DNA from: Lodderomyces elongisporus
Taxonomy: Eukaryota > Ascomycota > Pichiomycetes > Serinales > Debaryomycetaceae
Assembly (NCBI RefSeq): GCF_030384665.1
Contig: NC_083678.1
Location: 1,054,001-1,118,000 of the forward strand
Reading direction: 5' to 3'
Length of the DNA stretch: 64,000 bases
The notes beneath the pieces were generated by a model. The model was given only the letters and a program-made list of their open reading frames with translations. It was not told where the DNA came from and searched no databases. A program made the position numbers and the translations under genes. This document shows, one piece after another, positions 1 to 8,689 of this stretch; positions within the stretch are counted from its first letter, which is position 1; each line of letters begins with the position of its first letter.

Positions 1-383
1 AAATAACTGGTGAGATCAAAAGCAGATTGCAATCAAGAGATGCGGACTTTGTCAACGAGATGTTTCTCTACTATTTCAAGATCAAGTTACTACCATTTGT
101 TGTTTACAAAAACTCACTTGATTTTTCACTGGACCGAAAACATAATATTCACCGTCTTAGGAATTACAAGGATGCACTAAATGCGCTTGTGCTGAACTGT
201 TACAAATTGATGGGAACAATAAACACTGAAATCTACTCGCAATACAAGCTATGCTTTGATGGCGAGGAAGTGGTGCTTCTACTAACCGATATTCATCAGG
301 ATCTCAGTTTGCTTGGCGATAAAGTTGATACCGATTTAAAAGCCCTTGGTGATGGTGATTTGTTTTATGATGATTTAAGGTGA
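1..383 (+). CDS. Unrecognised protein, C-terminal part only
   Basis: This is the 3' end of a gene that begins left of the window. The frame is open from base 3 and reads about 126 residues before a TGA at 381-383. The fragment looks soluble and mainly helical, with no signal or membrane segment. It has an aromatic/basic stretch (around FLYYFKIKLLPF) and an acidic C-terminus ending DLFYDDLR. I do not recognise the family and assign no function. Codon use resembles the neighbouring genes, and the open frame with a gene-like composition supports real coding. The real start cannot be seen here. Confidence 0.75.
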   Translation, partial: ITGEIKSRLQSRDADFVNEMFLYYFKIKLLPFVVYKNSLDFSLDRKHNIHRLRNYKDALNALVLNCYKLMGTINTEIYSQYKLCFDGEEVVLLLTDIHQDLSLLGDKVDTDLKALGDGDLFYDDLR

Positions 384-942
384 TCTATCCGACGTTTACT
401 ATGATTTCTTCATTTCAATTTTTGTCCAAAGTTGTTTTGTTCCCCCCCCCCCCCCTTCCCTTTATTTTTTTTAGTAATTGAAGTTAAATGAGATTAAATT
501 TCGAAAAAGTTTCATTCTATGTAGAAAGTACATGATATTTAAAGTTGTAGTTGTCATTACTTGGAAAGTTGCAAAAACGTGGGGTGCAAAGGTTTCCGTA
601 CGCTACCAAACGAGCTTATAGATTAGCATTAATATTTTGATGTCAAATTGTCTAGCTGACTCACTCGGCACTAAAAAATTAGTTGCAACTTTCATCCACT
701 AGCAACAAAAAATCCACACTTGAAAAGATACCAATTAGTGATTTCATATTTAATTCCAAGTTCTTTTTTTTTTTATTTTTTCTTCTTCCTTTTTTCAGAG
801 TAAAAGTTTAATAAACCATTTGAATTAGTAGTAAAATTAAAGAAAAAAAACAAAAAAAGAAGGAAAGAGTGACCAGTCTATTCTTATTGCCTTTACTATA
901 ATAGTTTCTGAATTTCACTAAATTTCCGTTGCAGTGCATTGC
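384..942. other. Intergenic region with a C14 tract
   Basis: No gene is visible. The stretch holds a run of 14 cytosines (442-455), a Pho4-like site on the minus strand (CCCCACGTTTT, 574-584), a TGACTCA Gcn4/AP-1-like heptamer (657-663) and A/T-rich 5' leader sequence of the next gene. Confidence 0.7.
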
Positions 943-2016
943 ATGTTAAGAAAGTTTTTAAAATTCAAACCTAGTCAATTATATCATTTTTTTTACTCAC
1001 AAACAAGTCAAGGCTCAGCTCAAAAGTGTTATTATACAATGACAACCAGTAGTCAGGGTCAGAGCCAAGAGCATATAGGTACTAAGCATCAAAACGACCA
1101 TATCAACAACAGCAACAGCAACAGCAACAGCAACAACAACAGCTCTACGACAAGTGTTAAATGCGATTCCGGTCAACCCGTGCAGTATATCAATCCTGAA
1201 CTCACGACAGTTGAACAAGCCAAACCTGGCCGCACAGTAAACTTGAAGTTTGGGTTTGGTCCCATTCCTAAACTGGAAACCAACAAGACATTTTTCTTCT
1301 TCGATATCGATAATTGTCTTTATCCGAAATCTACACGAATATTTGAGATGATGCAGATTAAGATTCATGATTATTTTAAATACAATTTAAAGCTTTCTGA
1401 TGAAGAGGCTGGAAAGTTACACATGGATTATTACCGAACTTATGGTTTAGCATTAGAAGGTTTGGTGCGTAATCACCAGGTTGATGCATTGGATTACAAC
1501 TCCAAAGTTGACGATGCATTGGATTTGCATGCAGTATTGCGCTACGATAAATTGCTTAGGGATACGTTGATTAAAGTTAAACAAAGCGGCAAGTATGATT
1601 ATTTTTGGCTTGTTACCAATGCATACAAGAATCATGCGTTGCGCGTGGTTAGTTTTTTGGGCATTGGTGATTTGTTTGATGGATTAACTTTTTGTGATTA
1701 CTCAAAGTTTCCTATTGTATGCAAACCAATGAAAGAGTACTTTTACAATGTATTTGAAGCAACTAGGTTGGAGTATAAAGACGATCCGGAAGTGTTGGCA
1801 AAACAATGGTTTATTGATGATAGCGAATTGAATGTTAAAGCAGCATTCGACCTAGGAGTGGGACATGTCATTCATTATGTCGAAGACGAGCAGAACCTTG
1901 TAAGGTTGAAACAGAGCGAAGATTATACAAAGTACTATGGAAATAAAGATCACGGAGACAGAAAAATATTGATTTTGACAAAGTTCAGCGAGTTGCCAAA
2001 TCTTATTGAAGCATGA
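943..2016 (+). CDS. SDT1: SDT1/PHM8-like HAD pyrimidine/nucleotide 5'-monophosphatase
   Basis: A haloacid dehalogenase-superfamily phosphatase resembling the yeast Sdt1/Phm8 pair, which dephosphorylate pyrimidine and ribonucleotide monophosphates. HAD motif I is FFFDIDNCLY, with nucleophile Asp121 and Asp123 counted from the first ATG. Motif II lies in the segment ending WLVTNAYKNH. The basic motif III follows in the stretch with CKPMKEYF, and motif IV is QWFIDDSELN. The first ATG is at 943 (357 residues). A second ATG at 1039, in a good yeast context (acaATGaca), gives 325 residues. The intervening 32 residues are basic and hydroxylated without acidic residues, like a mitochondrial presequence. 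Residues just after the second ATG are rich in Q, N and S. Either start may be used. The neighbouring FSH1-type gene runs in the same direction. Confidence 0.85.
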   Translation: MLRKFLKFKPSQLYHFFYSQTSQGSAQKCYYTMTTSSQGQSQEHIGTKHQNDHINNSNSNSNSNNNSSTTSVKCDSGQPVQYINPELTTVEQAKPGRTVNLKFGFGPIPKLETNKTFFFFDIDNCLYPKSTRIFEMMQIKIHDYFKYNLKLSDEEAGKLHMDYYRTYGLALEGLVRNHQVDALDYNSKVDDALDLHAVLRYDKLLRDTLIKVKQSGKYDYFWLVTNAYKNHALRVVSFLGIGDLFDGLTFCDYSKFPIVCKPMKEYFYNVFEATRLEYKDDPEVLAKQWFIDDSELNVKAAFDLGVGHVIHYVEDEQNLVRLKQSEDYTKYYGNKDHGDRKILILTKFSELPNLIEA

Positions 2017-2467
2017 ACGTAAATTAAGAATGCTTTTATTGCAATGAATCAGTCTATTGTCTTAATTGTTATAAAGAATTTATAGAAGCTGTATAGAATC
2101 AAAGACCGGTTCAGCAAATTCACACTCGTTGATTTCAGCTCTTTGTTCATTTTTATGTATCTTTGTTTCTTCACATTTTTTTGGGTACTTCACATCTCAT
2201 TTCTATTTTCCATTTTCTATTTCCGCTACTGTTGCAAAACCATTCTAGCTTGTCTTTTTTATTCTTGTTCTTTTTCTTTTTCTTCTTTTTCTTCTTTTTG
2301 GTTTTGATTTTCTCACACTCTATTTCTCGCAGATGATGAGTGCCACAGTTTGGTAGAAGAAAAAGATCACATTCTCTAATCTACCATATTCCTACAATAG
2401 AGCCTACATTTTTTTTAGCTTCTTACTTTTTTTTTTTAGGTTCTATTCATAGCTAACTTCATTATAA
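2017..2467. other. Intergenic region, SDT1-like to FSH1-like
   Basis: Non-coding A/T- and pyrimidine-rich DNA between two genes in the same direction. It contains a TTTTTCTTCTTTTTC-type pyrimidine tract around 2260-2300 typical of yeast promoters. No other feature is visible. Confidence 0.6.
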
Positions 2468-3430
2468 ATGTCAACTACTTCACAAAAAACAATTTTATTC
2501 CTCCATGGCTATACTCAAAATGCATCGATTTTTCGTGCAAAATCCTCAGCGCTTCGTAAGAAGCTCATGAAATTGGGTTATAATTGTGTTTATTTAAATG
2601 CACCATATGTTTTGACACCAGCAGATTTACCTACATCTTCCGATGGAGACTCGTCGTTATCGAAATTTGGTTCGGTTGCATCAGATGCAGAACATCATAT
2701 TACCTATAGAGGCTGGTGGATCAAACCTAACAAAGGTAACGATTTTGTCGAGATTGACAAGAGTTTTGATGCCGTGAAAAACTATATCAACAAGGGAGAA
2801 ATTCTTCCAGACGACGAGGAGATAAAAAAGGAGAATATTCAGATAAAAAAAGAGGCAGAAAATGAACAAAAAAAGGATAAGGAAGCAACTGAAGGAAAAA
2901 AGAGCGAGGAGGTTGTTGGTATTATTGGTTTCTCTCAAGGTGGAGCATTTGCCAACTTGATTGCTCACAATTTCAATACTTTATTCAATACCAACACCTC
3001 CTTGAAATTCGTCATACTGTACTCCAGCTTTAAGCTTGATACACTGAAAAGGGCAGGTAATGAGAAATACATGAGTTATTATCCGCTGGGTCAAGATGAC
3101 TTGGACCAGAGCTCAACTCGGTATTTACATGTCTTGGGGGAATTGGATACTGTTGTAGACGAAAGTCGGAGTTTAGCCATATACGAAACTACGAAAAGTA
3201 GAAGTGATTTGTTGAAACATCCCGGTGGACATTTTGTGCCCAACTCAAAGGTTTATGTTGATCAAGTTTGCAATTGGATACAGAGCGTCACAACCGACGA
3301 AGTGGAGAAAAGTAAAAATGGAACTAATGACAATGGAGTCAAAGATGAGACAAACAAATTTTCTCAAAAGGATACAAAAGATGATATCGACGATCTATTG
3401 GCCATGATGGATGGGTTTGGAAAAGCATAA
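2468..3430 (+). CDS. FSH1: FSH1-family serine hydrolase
   Basis: An alpha/beta hydrolase of the fungal FSH family (relatives of human OVCA2), soluble and without a signal peptide. Residues 8-20 hold the opening strand and FLHGYTQN oxyanion loop. The nucleophile elbow is GFSQGG with Ser156. The acid is probably Asp227 in GELDTVVD, and the base is His255 in PGGHFVP. Length is 320 residues against roughly 240-270 for the family. The excess comes from a highly charged Lys/Glu insertion at about 112-148, immediately before the nucleophile strand, and a charged tail after 278. The substrate is unknown for most members; esterase activity is the family expectation. The start ATG at 2468 is the first in the frame. 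The assignment to Fsh1 rather than Fsh2/3 is tentative. Confidence 0.82.
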   Translation: MSTTSQKTILFLHGYTQNASIFRAKSSALRKKLMKLGYNCVYLNAPYVLTPADLPTSSDGDSSLSKFGSVASDAEHHITYRGWWIKPNKGNDFVEIDKSFDAVKNYINKGEILPDDEEIKKENIQIKKEAENEQKKDKEATEGKKSEEVVGIIGFSQGGAFANLIAHNFNTLFNTNTSLKFVILYSSFKLDTLKRAGNEKYMSYYPLGQDDLDQSSTRYLHVLGELDTVVDESRSLAIYETTKSRSDLLKHPGGHFVPNSKVYVDQVCNWIQSVTTDEVEKSKNGTNDNGVKDETNKFSQKDTKDDIDDLLAMMDGFGKA

Positions 3431-3560
3431 AGCTAATTAATAGATTATAATTTTTTTTGCTTATAAATTGTGTGTTTTTGTTTATATAGATTGTTTTGAT
3501 AAATGATTGGTTTTATGTATTCTATTACTTAACTAATGTTACTATTTTCCCTTTCACATC

Positions 3561-4610
3561 CTACAACTCGTCATGTTCTACATTACTTTCTTTTTTGGCA
3601 CCGCTCCCATTCTTCCCACTCTTTTCACGATTTTCGTTTCTTCCATTCTTTTCTTTTTCTCCCTTTTTACTGCTCTTTCCGTTCCTTCCGTTTGTTATGC
3701 TTTTGCTACTGCCCCTCGCCTTATCAATCTTCTTTCCCTTAGTAGACAAAGACCCTTCAATTGGCTCAACACCCGTTACTTTTGATACCCATTTTTCAAT
3801 TTCAAGCTTATCGTTCAATTTCTCCGTCTCTTGGTATTTTATCAACTTCCCCGCCTCTGCATCATAATAAAATAAACTCGATTTATCAGTTATTGGCACA
3901 ACAACTTCTCTTCCCTCAATGTTGATTGTTTTTTCGTCCTCATTGTATTTACCAATCATTGCAAACTCAACTAGGCCCAAGTAATCAATTGCCAAAGTCT
4001 TTAACAACGGACTTATCAGATTTGCTTTTGCAATTAGCAACATACGAGGTACATCTTTATTTTGTTCTATCCACGTTTGCAAGTCCTTATCCAAGTTATG
4101 TAACTTTGTTACATAGTTTTTCAACCGTGAGGTGAGAAATGTGGAGATTGCTTTCAAAGTTCTTTGCCCATTATAAACTTCGCTTGCATGCCTCTTTCTC
4201 TTCTTAGCTTCGGTACTAGCACTACTGCTTTTGCCAGCTGTTTTATCAAACTTGGGTGGTCTAAATACCATCAACGTAGGGAATCCTTGGATTTGATAGG
4301 TGGAACATAAGGGCTTGTTTTCAGGATTATCACAATTCAAACTAGCAACGTTGATCCCCAATTGAGAATCCCTAGTGATGTATTTTCCCAATTTTTTCCA
4401 GATAGGTTTGAGCTGTTGACAATAACCACACCAAGGAGCATAAAATTTGACTATTGTAGTATAATTTGTGCCATGAACCAATTTATCAAAGTTGTGTGAT
4501 GAAAGCTCTATTATATTGGGGTCGTTTCTGTACTCATCACCTTGTGCCCGAGCCGTGACCCGAAGAAGGAGCTGCAAAATTAGTAAAATGGTTTGGAGAT
4601 GGATCAACAT
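3561..4610 (-). CDS. MPD1: MPD1-like ER protein disulphide isomerase
   Basis: A secreted-type thioredoxin-fold oxidoreductase of the ER lumen. The frame extends upstream to a TTG, but the first ATG is at 4610 and gives 349 residues. Residues 1-22 form a signal peptide (MLIHLQ then a leucine-rich core, ending near TARA/Q). A thioredoxin domain follows with active site WCGYC (Cys61, Cys64) and cis-proline in GFPTLM. A second, redox-inactive region spans about 155-280. The tail from 290 is very rich in Lys, Gly, Ser and Asn, and ends in HDEL, the yeast ER retrieval signal. Yeast Mpd1 (318 residues) has one CxxC domain and HDEL, matching this layout; the longer basic tail is the main difference. 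The gene is convergent with the FSH1-like gene, leaving 130 bp between stops. Confidence 0.88.
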   Translation of the reverse strand: MLIHLQTILLILQLLLRVTARAQGDEYRNDPNIIELSSHNFDKLVHGTNYTTIVKFYAPWCGYCQQLKPIWKKLGKYITRDSQLGINVASLNCDNPENKPLCSTYQIQGFPTLMVFRPPKFDKTAGKSSSASTEAKKRKRHASEVYNGQRTLKAISTFLTSRLKNYVTKLHNLDKDLQTWIEQNKDVPRMLLIAKANLISPLLKTLAIDYLGLVEFAMIGKYNEDEKTINIEGREVVVPITDKSSLFYYDAEAGKLIKYQETEKLNDKLEIEKWVSKVTGVEPIEGSLSTKGKKIDKARGSSKSITNGRNGKSSKKGEKEKNGRNENREKSGKNGSGAKKESNVEHDEL

Positions 4611-5072
4611 GGTAGCCAAGCGAGTTTCAGATCTAGATCAAAACTTATCAGTGATAATAGAACTCTAGAAAGATGGTAATGAAGAGTGAAATAGAATTGT
4701 TTTATTCGTTTGTTTTATTTTCTTCCTTTCACTTCATTCTTTTCTATTTTTGAGTTCTTTATTTTTTTAATTATTTTTTTGGAGACTTTTTTTTTTCTTT
4801 ATTTAACCAGGTATTGTATTCCAAGCAAAAATTTGGCGTCCTCCTTGGTTTTTACAAGTTCGCGGTATGACGTGTAGATCAAATAGATAAGTTACTGAGA
4901 ATACTGGAAGAACATTAGCTTTCCTTCCCAAAACTTGACTTGTTATTTCTTCCCTTCGACATACCATGCCTACTCTCAACAAAGTTAGAACACATTACTA
5001 CAACATAATCAACAAAAAAATAAACGAAAAAAAATATTATAAATTCATTACTCTCAAATTACATATGATAAT
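4611..5072. other. Intergenic region upstream of MPD1
   Basis: Promoter and 5' leader of MPD1 (minus strand) followed by the 3' region of OST5. T-rich tracts lie around 4700-4800. No coding sequence or RNA gene is seen. Confidence 0.6.
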
Positions 5073-5348
5073 TTATATGTATACTCCAACGTAGTTCATT
5101 ACATAAATAGCACTGAATCCAATACTTACCAGCGCAATAAGCGAATTGAGCAAATAAGTGACGAATCTCTTGCTTTTGACATCCCCTAAAAGTGTCATCG
5201 ACAATGAGCCAAAGGCGAGCAAGAGTAGCGAAATGGTAATTAAGAACGTCGTAGTGGTTTGTGGAGTGTTTTGAACTGGATGCGATTCAATTGTAAACTC
5301 CCTGGTGTAATCTGCATATGATGCTCCGTAGTTCCGCTTTACTGTCAT
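5073..5348 (-). CDS. OST5: OST5, small subunit of oligosaccharyltransferase
   Basis: A 91-residue membrane protein with two hydrophobic helices (about 33-54 and 66-87) joined by a short loop with GDVKSKR, and the C-terminus YVGVYI. Size, two-helix layout and the aromatic GVY ending match yeast Ost5 (86 residues). Ost5 is a non-catalytic subunit of the complex that transfers the N-glycan to Asn in the ER membrane, where it pairs with Ost1. The Thr-rich segment before helix 1 (QTTTTF) is local. Saccharomyces OST5 has an intron, but here the frame is continuous from an ATG in good context (aaagATGaca). Assignment is by layout and end sequence; very short proteins carry limited evidence. Confidence 0.82.
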   Translation of the reverse strand: MTVKRNYGASYADYTREFTIESHPVQNTPQTTTTFLITISLLLLAFGSLSMTLLGDVKSKRFVTYLLNSLIALVSIGFSAIYVMNYVGVYI

Positions 5349-5673
5349 CTTTGTTAATTTATTATAAGGTAGAGGTGATTGTAAAAATGGTGATGGTGGT
5401 GATGACGATTGTTATGGAAGACAGGGTTCTTTTACTTTATCTTTGGTCTCCTTAATGTCAATTAAAAATTGTCCGCGAGGTTCTCACTCTAGAGCAGTTC
5501 TCACACTGCACTATTTATTTTTTGTTTTTTCATTTTCATTTTCATTTTCTTTATATTAAAATTGGAATTTATTCTAGTGAGGCGTTCTGCCAATACCTTT
5601 TATTTACATACACTGATATATTATATATATATATACATCTACATTGACAACCACTATTACTAGATACTAGACA
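5349..5673. promoter_or_regulatory. Divergent promoter, OST5 / UCHL5-like gene
   Basis: A 325-bp region between two diverging genes. It has a TTTTCATTTTCATTTTCATTTTC-type direct repeat near 5527-5550 and a TATATATATATA run at 5620-5633, about 40-55 bp before the UCHL5-like ATG. Confidence 0.5.
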
Positions 5674-6710
5674 ATGTCAGATAGCGGCTGGAATACTATT
5701 GACTCGGATGCAGTATGTTGTAATCTTAATTCATATGTTATCTTAATTGGACATATTGACTAACTTACAATTTTCCTCTCCAACAATCATAGGGTGTGTT
5801 CACGGAACTTGTTCAAAAATTAGGAGTTCGTAACATTGAGATCAACGATTTATACTCCATTGATTCTGAGTCTCTTCGAGAACTCCAACCTATATACGGT
5901 ATAATTTTCCTTTTCAAATACGGCAGTCTAGATCGAGAACATGCACAATCGAATCAGCCCATTACTGGTCAGTACGACCCGCTGTATTTGGATAAACTGA
6001 TATTCTTTGCCAATCAAACTATTCAAAATGCATGTGCTACGCAGGCCGTACTTAACATCTTATTCAATTTACTGGAAAAAGATGGTGTGCAATTGGGTGA
6101 GGAGCTTTCCAACTTCAAGAACTTTGTTCAGGGTTTTGATGGCGAGATGATTGGAGAAACCATTTCAAACAGTGACTTGATACGATCTGTGCACAATTCA
6201 TTCCTGACACCAAGTTTATTGTCAATAGACCGCAAGGATCAAAATAATGTGGACGAAAAAGACGACGGATTATTTCATTTTGTTGGTTATACTTTTAGAA
6301 ATGGCCAGATTTATGAATTGGATGGGTTGAAACAATATCCCATTACCCATGGTAATGCTGGAGAATGCAAAACTCAAGATGATTTTATTGATAAAATACC
6401 GGGCATAATTCAGGAGAGGATAGCCAAGTACGATTCAAATGAGTTGAGGTTCTCGTTGCTTGCCGTGACTAATGATAAATTAGAGGAAGCCAAACTGAGA
6501 CTGGATGAGTTTGGAATCACTCAACAGTTGCACAAGAGAGAAGTTTGGCATAAGGAGAATGAACTGAGGAAAATGGATTATACTGGCTTGATTGTGCAGT
6601 TGATCAAGAACATTAGCAATGAAAAAAGCGATTCTGAATGGGAAGAGATGTTGACAAAAGGTAGAAACAAGACACAAGAGATGATTGCGGCATCCTTGAG
6701 GAAGAAATAG
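5674..6710 (+). CDS. UCHL5/UCH37-type ubiquitin C-terminal hydrolase, one intron
   Basis: A peptidase-C12 deubiquitinase, join(5674..5712, 5793..6710), 318 residues. Exon 1 encodes MSDSGWNTIDSDA and exon 2 continues GVFTELVQKLG, which restores the N-terminus typical of UCH37 (a W..I.SDPGVFTEL pattern). Catalytic residues: oxyanion Gln88, nucleophile Cys94 in NACATQ, His175 in LFHFVGY and Asp190 in YELDGLK. After the catalytic domain, the helical C-terminal part contains the ULD-like motif MDYTGLIVQLIKNI (about residue 270), which in animals and S. pombe Uch2 docks to proteasome subunit Rpn13. It is therefore likely to trim ubiquitin chains at the 26S proteasome. Saccharomyces cerevisiae has no UCH37 orthologue (only Yuh1). 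The final Arg/Lys-rich residues (SLRKK) are also UCH37-like. Confidence 0.92.
5713..5792 (+). other. Spliceosomal intron (80 nt) in the UCHL5-like gene
   Basis: Donor GTATGT at 5713, branch-site match GACTAAC ending at 5764, and acceptor CATAG at 5788-5792. Removal joins complete codons (phase 0) and restores the conserved DAGVFTEL segment. The small distance from branch site to acceptor (about 30 nt) is typical for yeasts. Confidence 0.93.
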
Positions 6711-6997
6711 TTGAAGTGGAATATACTAGGCCAAGAATGACCAAAATTGATTAGAAAACACATTAAAATTACTTGGAAATTACTAGAGTTGGTTATTGTA
6801 AAATTTTTGCAAGGTTTGGATATTGTTAACGTTGCTAGTCAATCAGTAACTATTTATCATTGCAAGCGCGTCTCTCCCATCTTTTACTTCTTCTTGCTTC
6901 ATCCTTGATCCCTTTGTCCTCATTATTTCTTCTGTCCTTTTTTCTCCTCAAAATAATAAATAATTAATTATGAAAAAAAAAAATCATTTTCCTTCTT

Positions 6998-8095
6998 CTA
7001 TACATCATCATAGCTACCACCACCTAGACCAAACAAACCGTGGCCACCACTATGTCTTGAGAAGTAATCGAAATCAATACTTGTGAAACATGACAATATC
7101 ACTGCTCTTTGGTCCATAGTGACTCCCGAATCGCCAATTTCGCCATAGTACTGTTCCATACCTTCAAAACTTGCTCTATCGAATCTTAATATATAGACAC
7201 CAGTATCTGTAAACATTTCTCTTCCCAATCCAACCCAGTTTCTATCGATACTGGCAATAACTTGCCCCTTTTCATTCTTGACTGGGAAATCAAACGACAA
7301 GAAAGGAGCATCAATATCACCGAATTGTTCATAGTCATCTGTTTTTTCATCTTCTAACTTGAACAAATTGTATTTTCTTCTCCACAAGTGCCATCGTTGT
7401 ACACTCTCGCCCACTATCTCATATATAAGCTCATTGTCGTTACTGTGATCGTACCCGGGAAGTAATGCCTTGATATGTGAATTTATAAATGAGAATGGTC
7501 TTTTGATACTAAGCACCAATTCACCTTGAATATTGAATACATCAATATCGAATGGTCGATGCAATCTAAAGAATTGACGACCCAATGTTCTGGCAAATCT
7601 AATATCCTTTTCTCTCATAAAGCCAATAGTTTGGCCACTGGAATTCATTATAGTGTAGTTGTTGGCCTGTTCGAACCCAATAAACAAGTTCATAAATTCA
7701 ATTTGTCGTTCAATGACCAAAGTTGGTTCTGCCAAGATTTGGTAAATTGGGTCTTCTGGTGTTATTATCCCATTTGTATTATTTGGAATATGAATTGAGT
7801 ATGGAGAGTAACCAGTTTGGGATGCGCGAGATGTGGAAAAAGGATCATTATATGTGCTGCTACTTGAGTCAGTGAACCCCAGTTGTTTAGCGCGTTCTTG
7901 CGCTTCTTGAAACTTACGAACTTCTTCAGGGCTGATTTCTTGAGTTATTCGTGTTCTATTGGAGCGATTAGACGAAGTTGATGATGGGTATCGTGGGAGA
8001 AGTAGTTTTGACGAGGTGTTGATATGACGAATGGCAAGATTTCGCAGCCTAATCGAAGATCGCCATGCTGTTTGAAGTGGTTTAATTTGATACAT
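6998..8095 (-). CDS. AIM25: AIM25, mitochondrial phospholipid-scramblase family
   Basis: A 365-residue scramblase-family protein with the beta-barrel signature: LVIERQIEFMNLFIGFEQAN (start of the domain, about 118), a central RPF(D/S) pair of strands (FRLHRPF and SIKRPFSF), and the end strand VYILRFD. It finishes with a glycine-rich GLFGLGGGSYDDV tail. The first about 45 residues (MYQIKPLQTAWRSSIRLRNL and on) are Arg/Ser-rich without acids, like a mitochondrial presequence, as in yeast Aim25. Unlike animal scramblases it lacks the Cys-rich and proline-rich regions. Aim25 has been linked to mitochondrial stress responses; lipid transport activity is unproven. The ATG at 8095 is the first in the frame. 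Confidence 0.92.
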   Translation of the reverse strand: MYQIKPLQTAWRSSIRLRNLAIRHINTSSKLLLPRYPSSTSSNRSNRTRITQEISPEEVRKFQEAQERAKQLGFTDSSSSTYNDPFSTSRASQTGYSPYSIHIPNNTNGIITPEDPIYQILAEPTLVIERQIEFMNLFIGFEQANNYTIMNSSGQTIGFMREKDIRFARTLGRQFFRLHRPFDIDVFNIQGELVLSIKRPFSFINSHIKALLPGYDHSNDNELIYEIVGESVQRWHLWRRKYNLFKLEDEKTDDYEQFGDIDAPFLSFDFPVKNEKGQVIASIDRNWVGLGREMFTDTGVYILRFDRASFEGMEQYYGEIGDSGVTMDQRAVILSCFTSIDFDYFSRHSGGHGLFGLGGGSYDDV

Positions 8096-8689
8096 TAGTG
8101 TTTGAGCAACAATGGTTCAACTTAGATGCAAATAGAAGGTACTATTGTAATTGAGAGTGATGGTTATGGTATGTTAGGACAGAAAAGTGTCTTGCGTCTC
8201 TAATTTTTACAGAAGCAATTGCCACTATAATTTTAAAGCTTGACCAACTAGGATTTGGTATATTAATAATTGCTTCATGGTAGATTCGAGAATTTAAACT
8301 CCATACCTCTTATATGGTAGCACCGCTCTACAAAACAATCACGTGATATAGGTAGTGTATTAATTCCATATTCTAATTTGCCTTTGTAGTCTTCTGCTGA
8401 CTATCCCCCCCCCCCTCCTCACTCTTCGCGTATTTACACACACGCACACAGTTTCTTTTTTTCTTATTTTTTTTTTTTTTGTTATTTTGTTCTCTCTCTC
8501 TCTCTCAATCTTTGTTTGTCGCCCCCCTCGTATTGTCGTTTCCTCAGCTTTTCACTACTACTCCCAATCGTTCGCACTTTTTTTTTTTTTGCTTACATAT
8601 AATTCACGAAGAAAGAAAATTCTGTCACTACCAACCCACAACAACAAACAACAATATTTGCAACCACTCATAAATACAGCAACTACCAA
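8096..8689. promoter_or_regulatory. Divergent promoter, AIM25 / C2H2 factor
   Basis: Contains TCACGTGAT at 8339-8347 (palindromic Cbf1-type E-box), a run of 11 cytosines (8405-8415), a CT repeat (8491-8507) and long T tracts. The last about 100 bp before the ATG at 8690 are CAA/ACA-rich, as in yeast 5' leaders. Confidence 0.55.
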
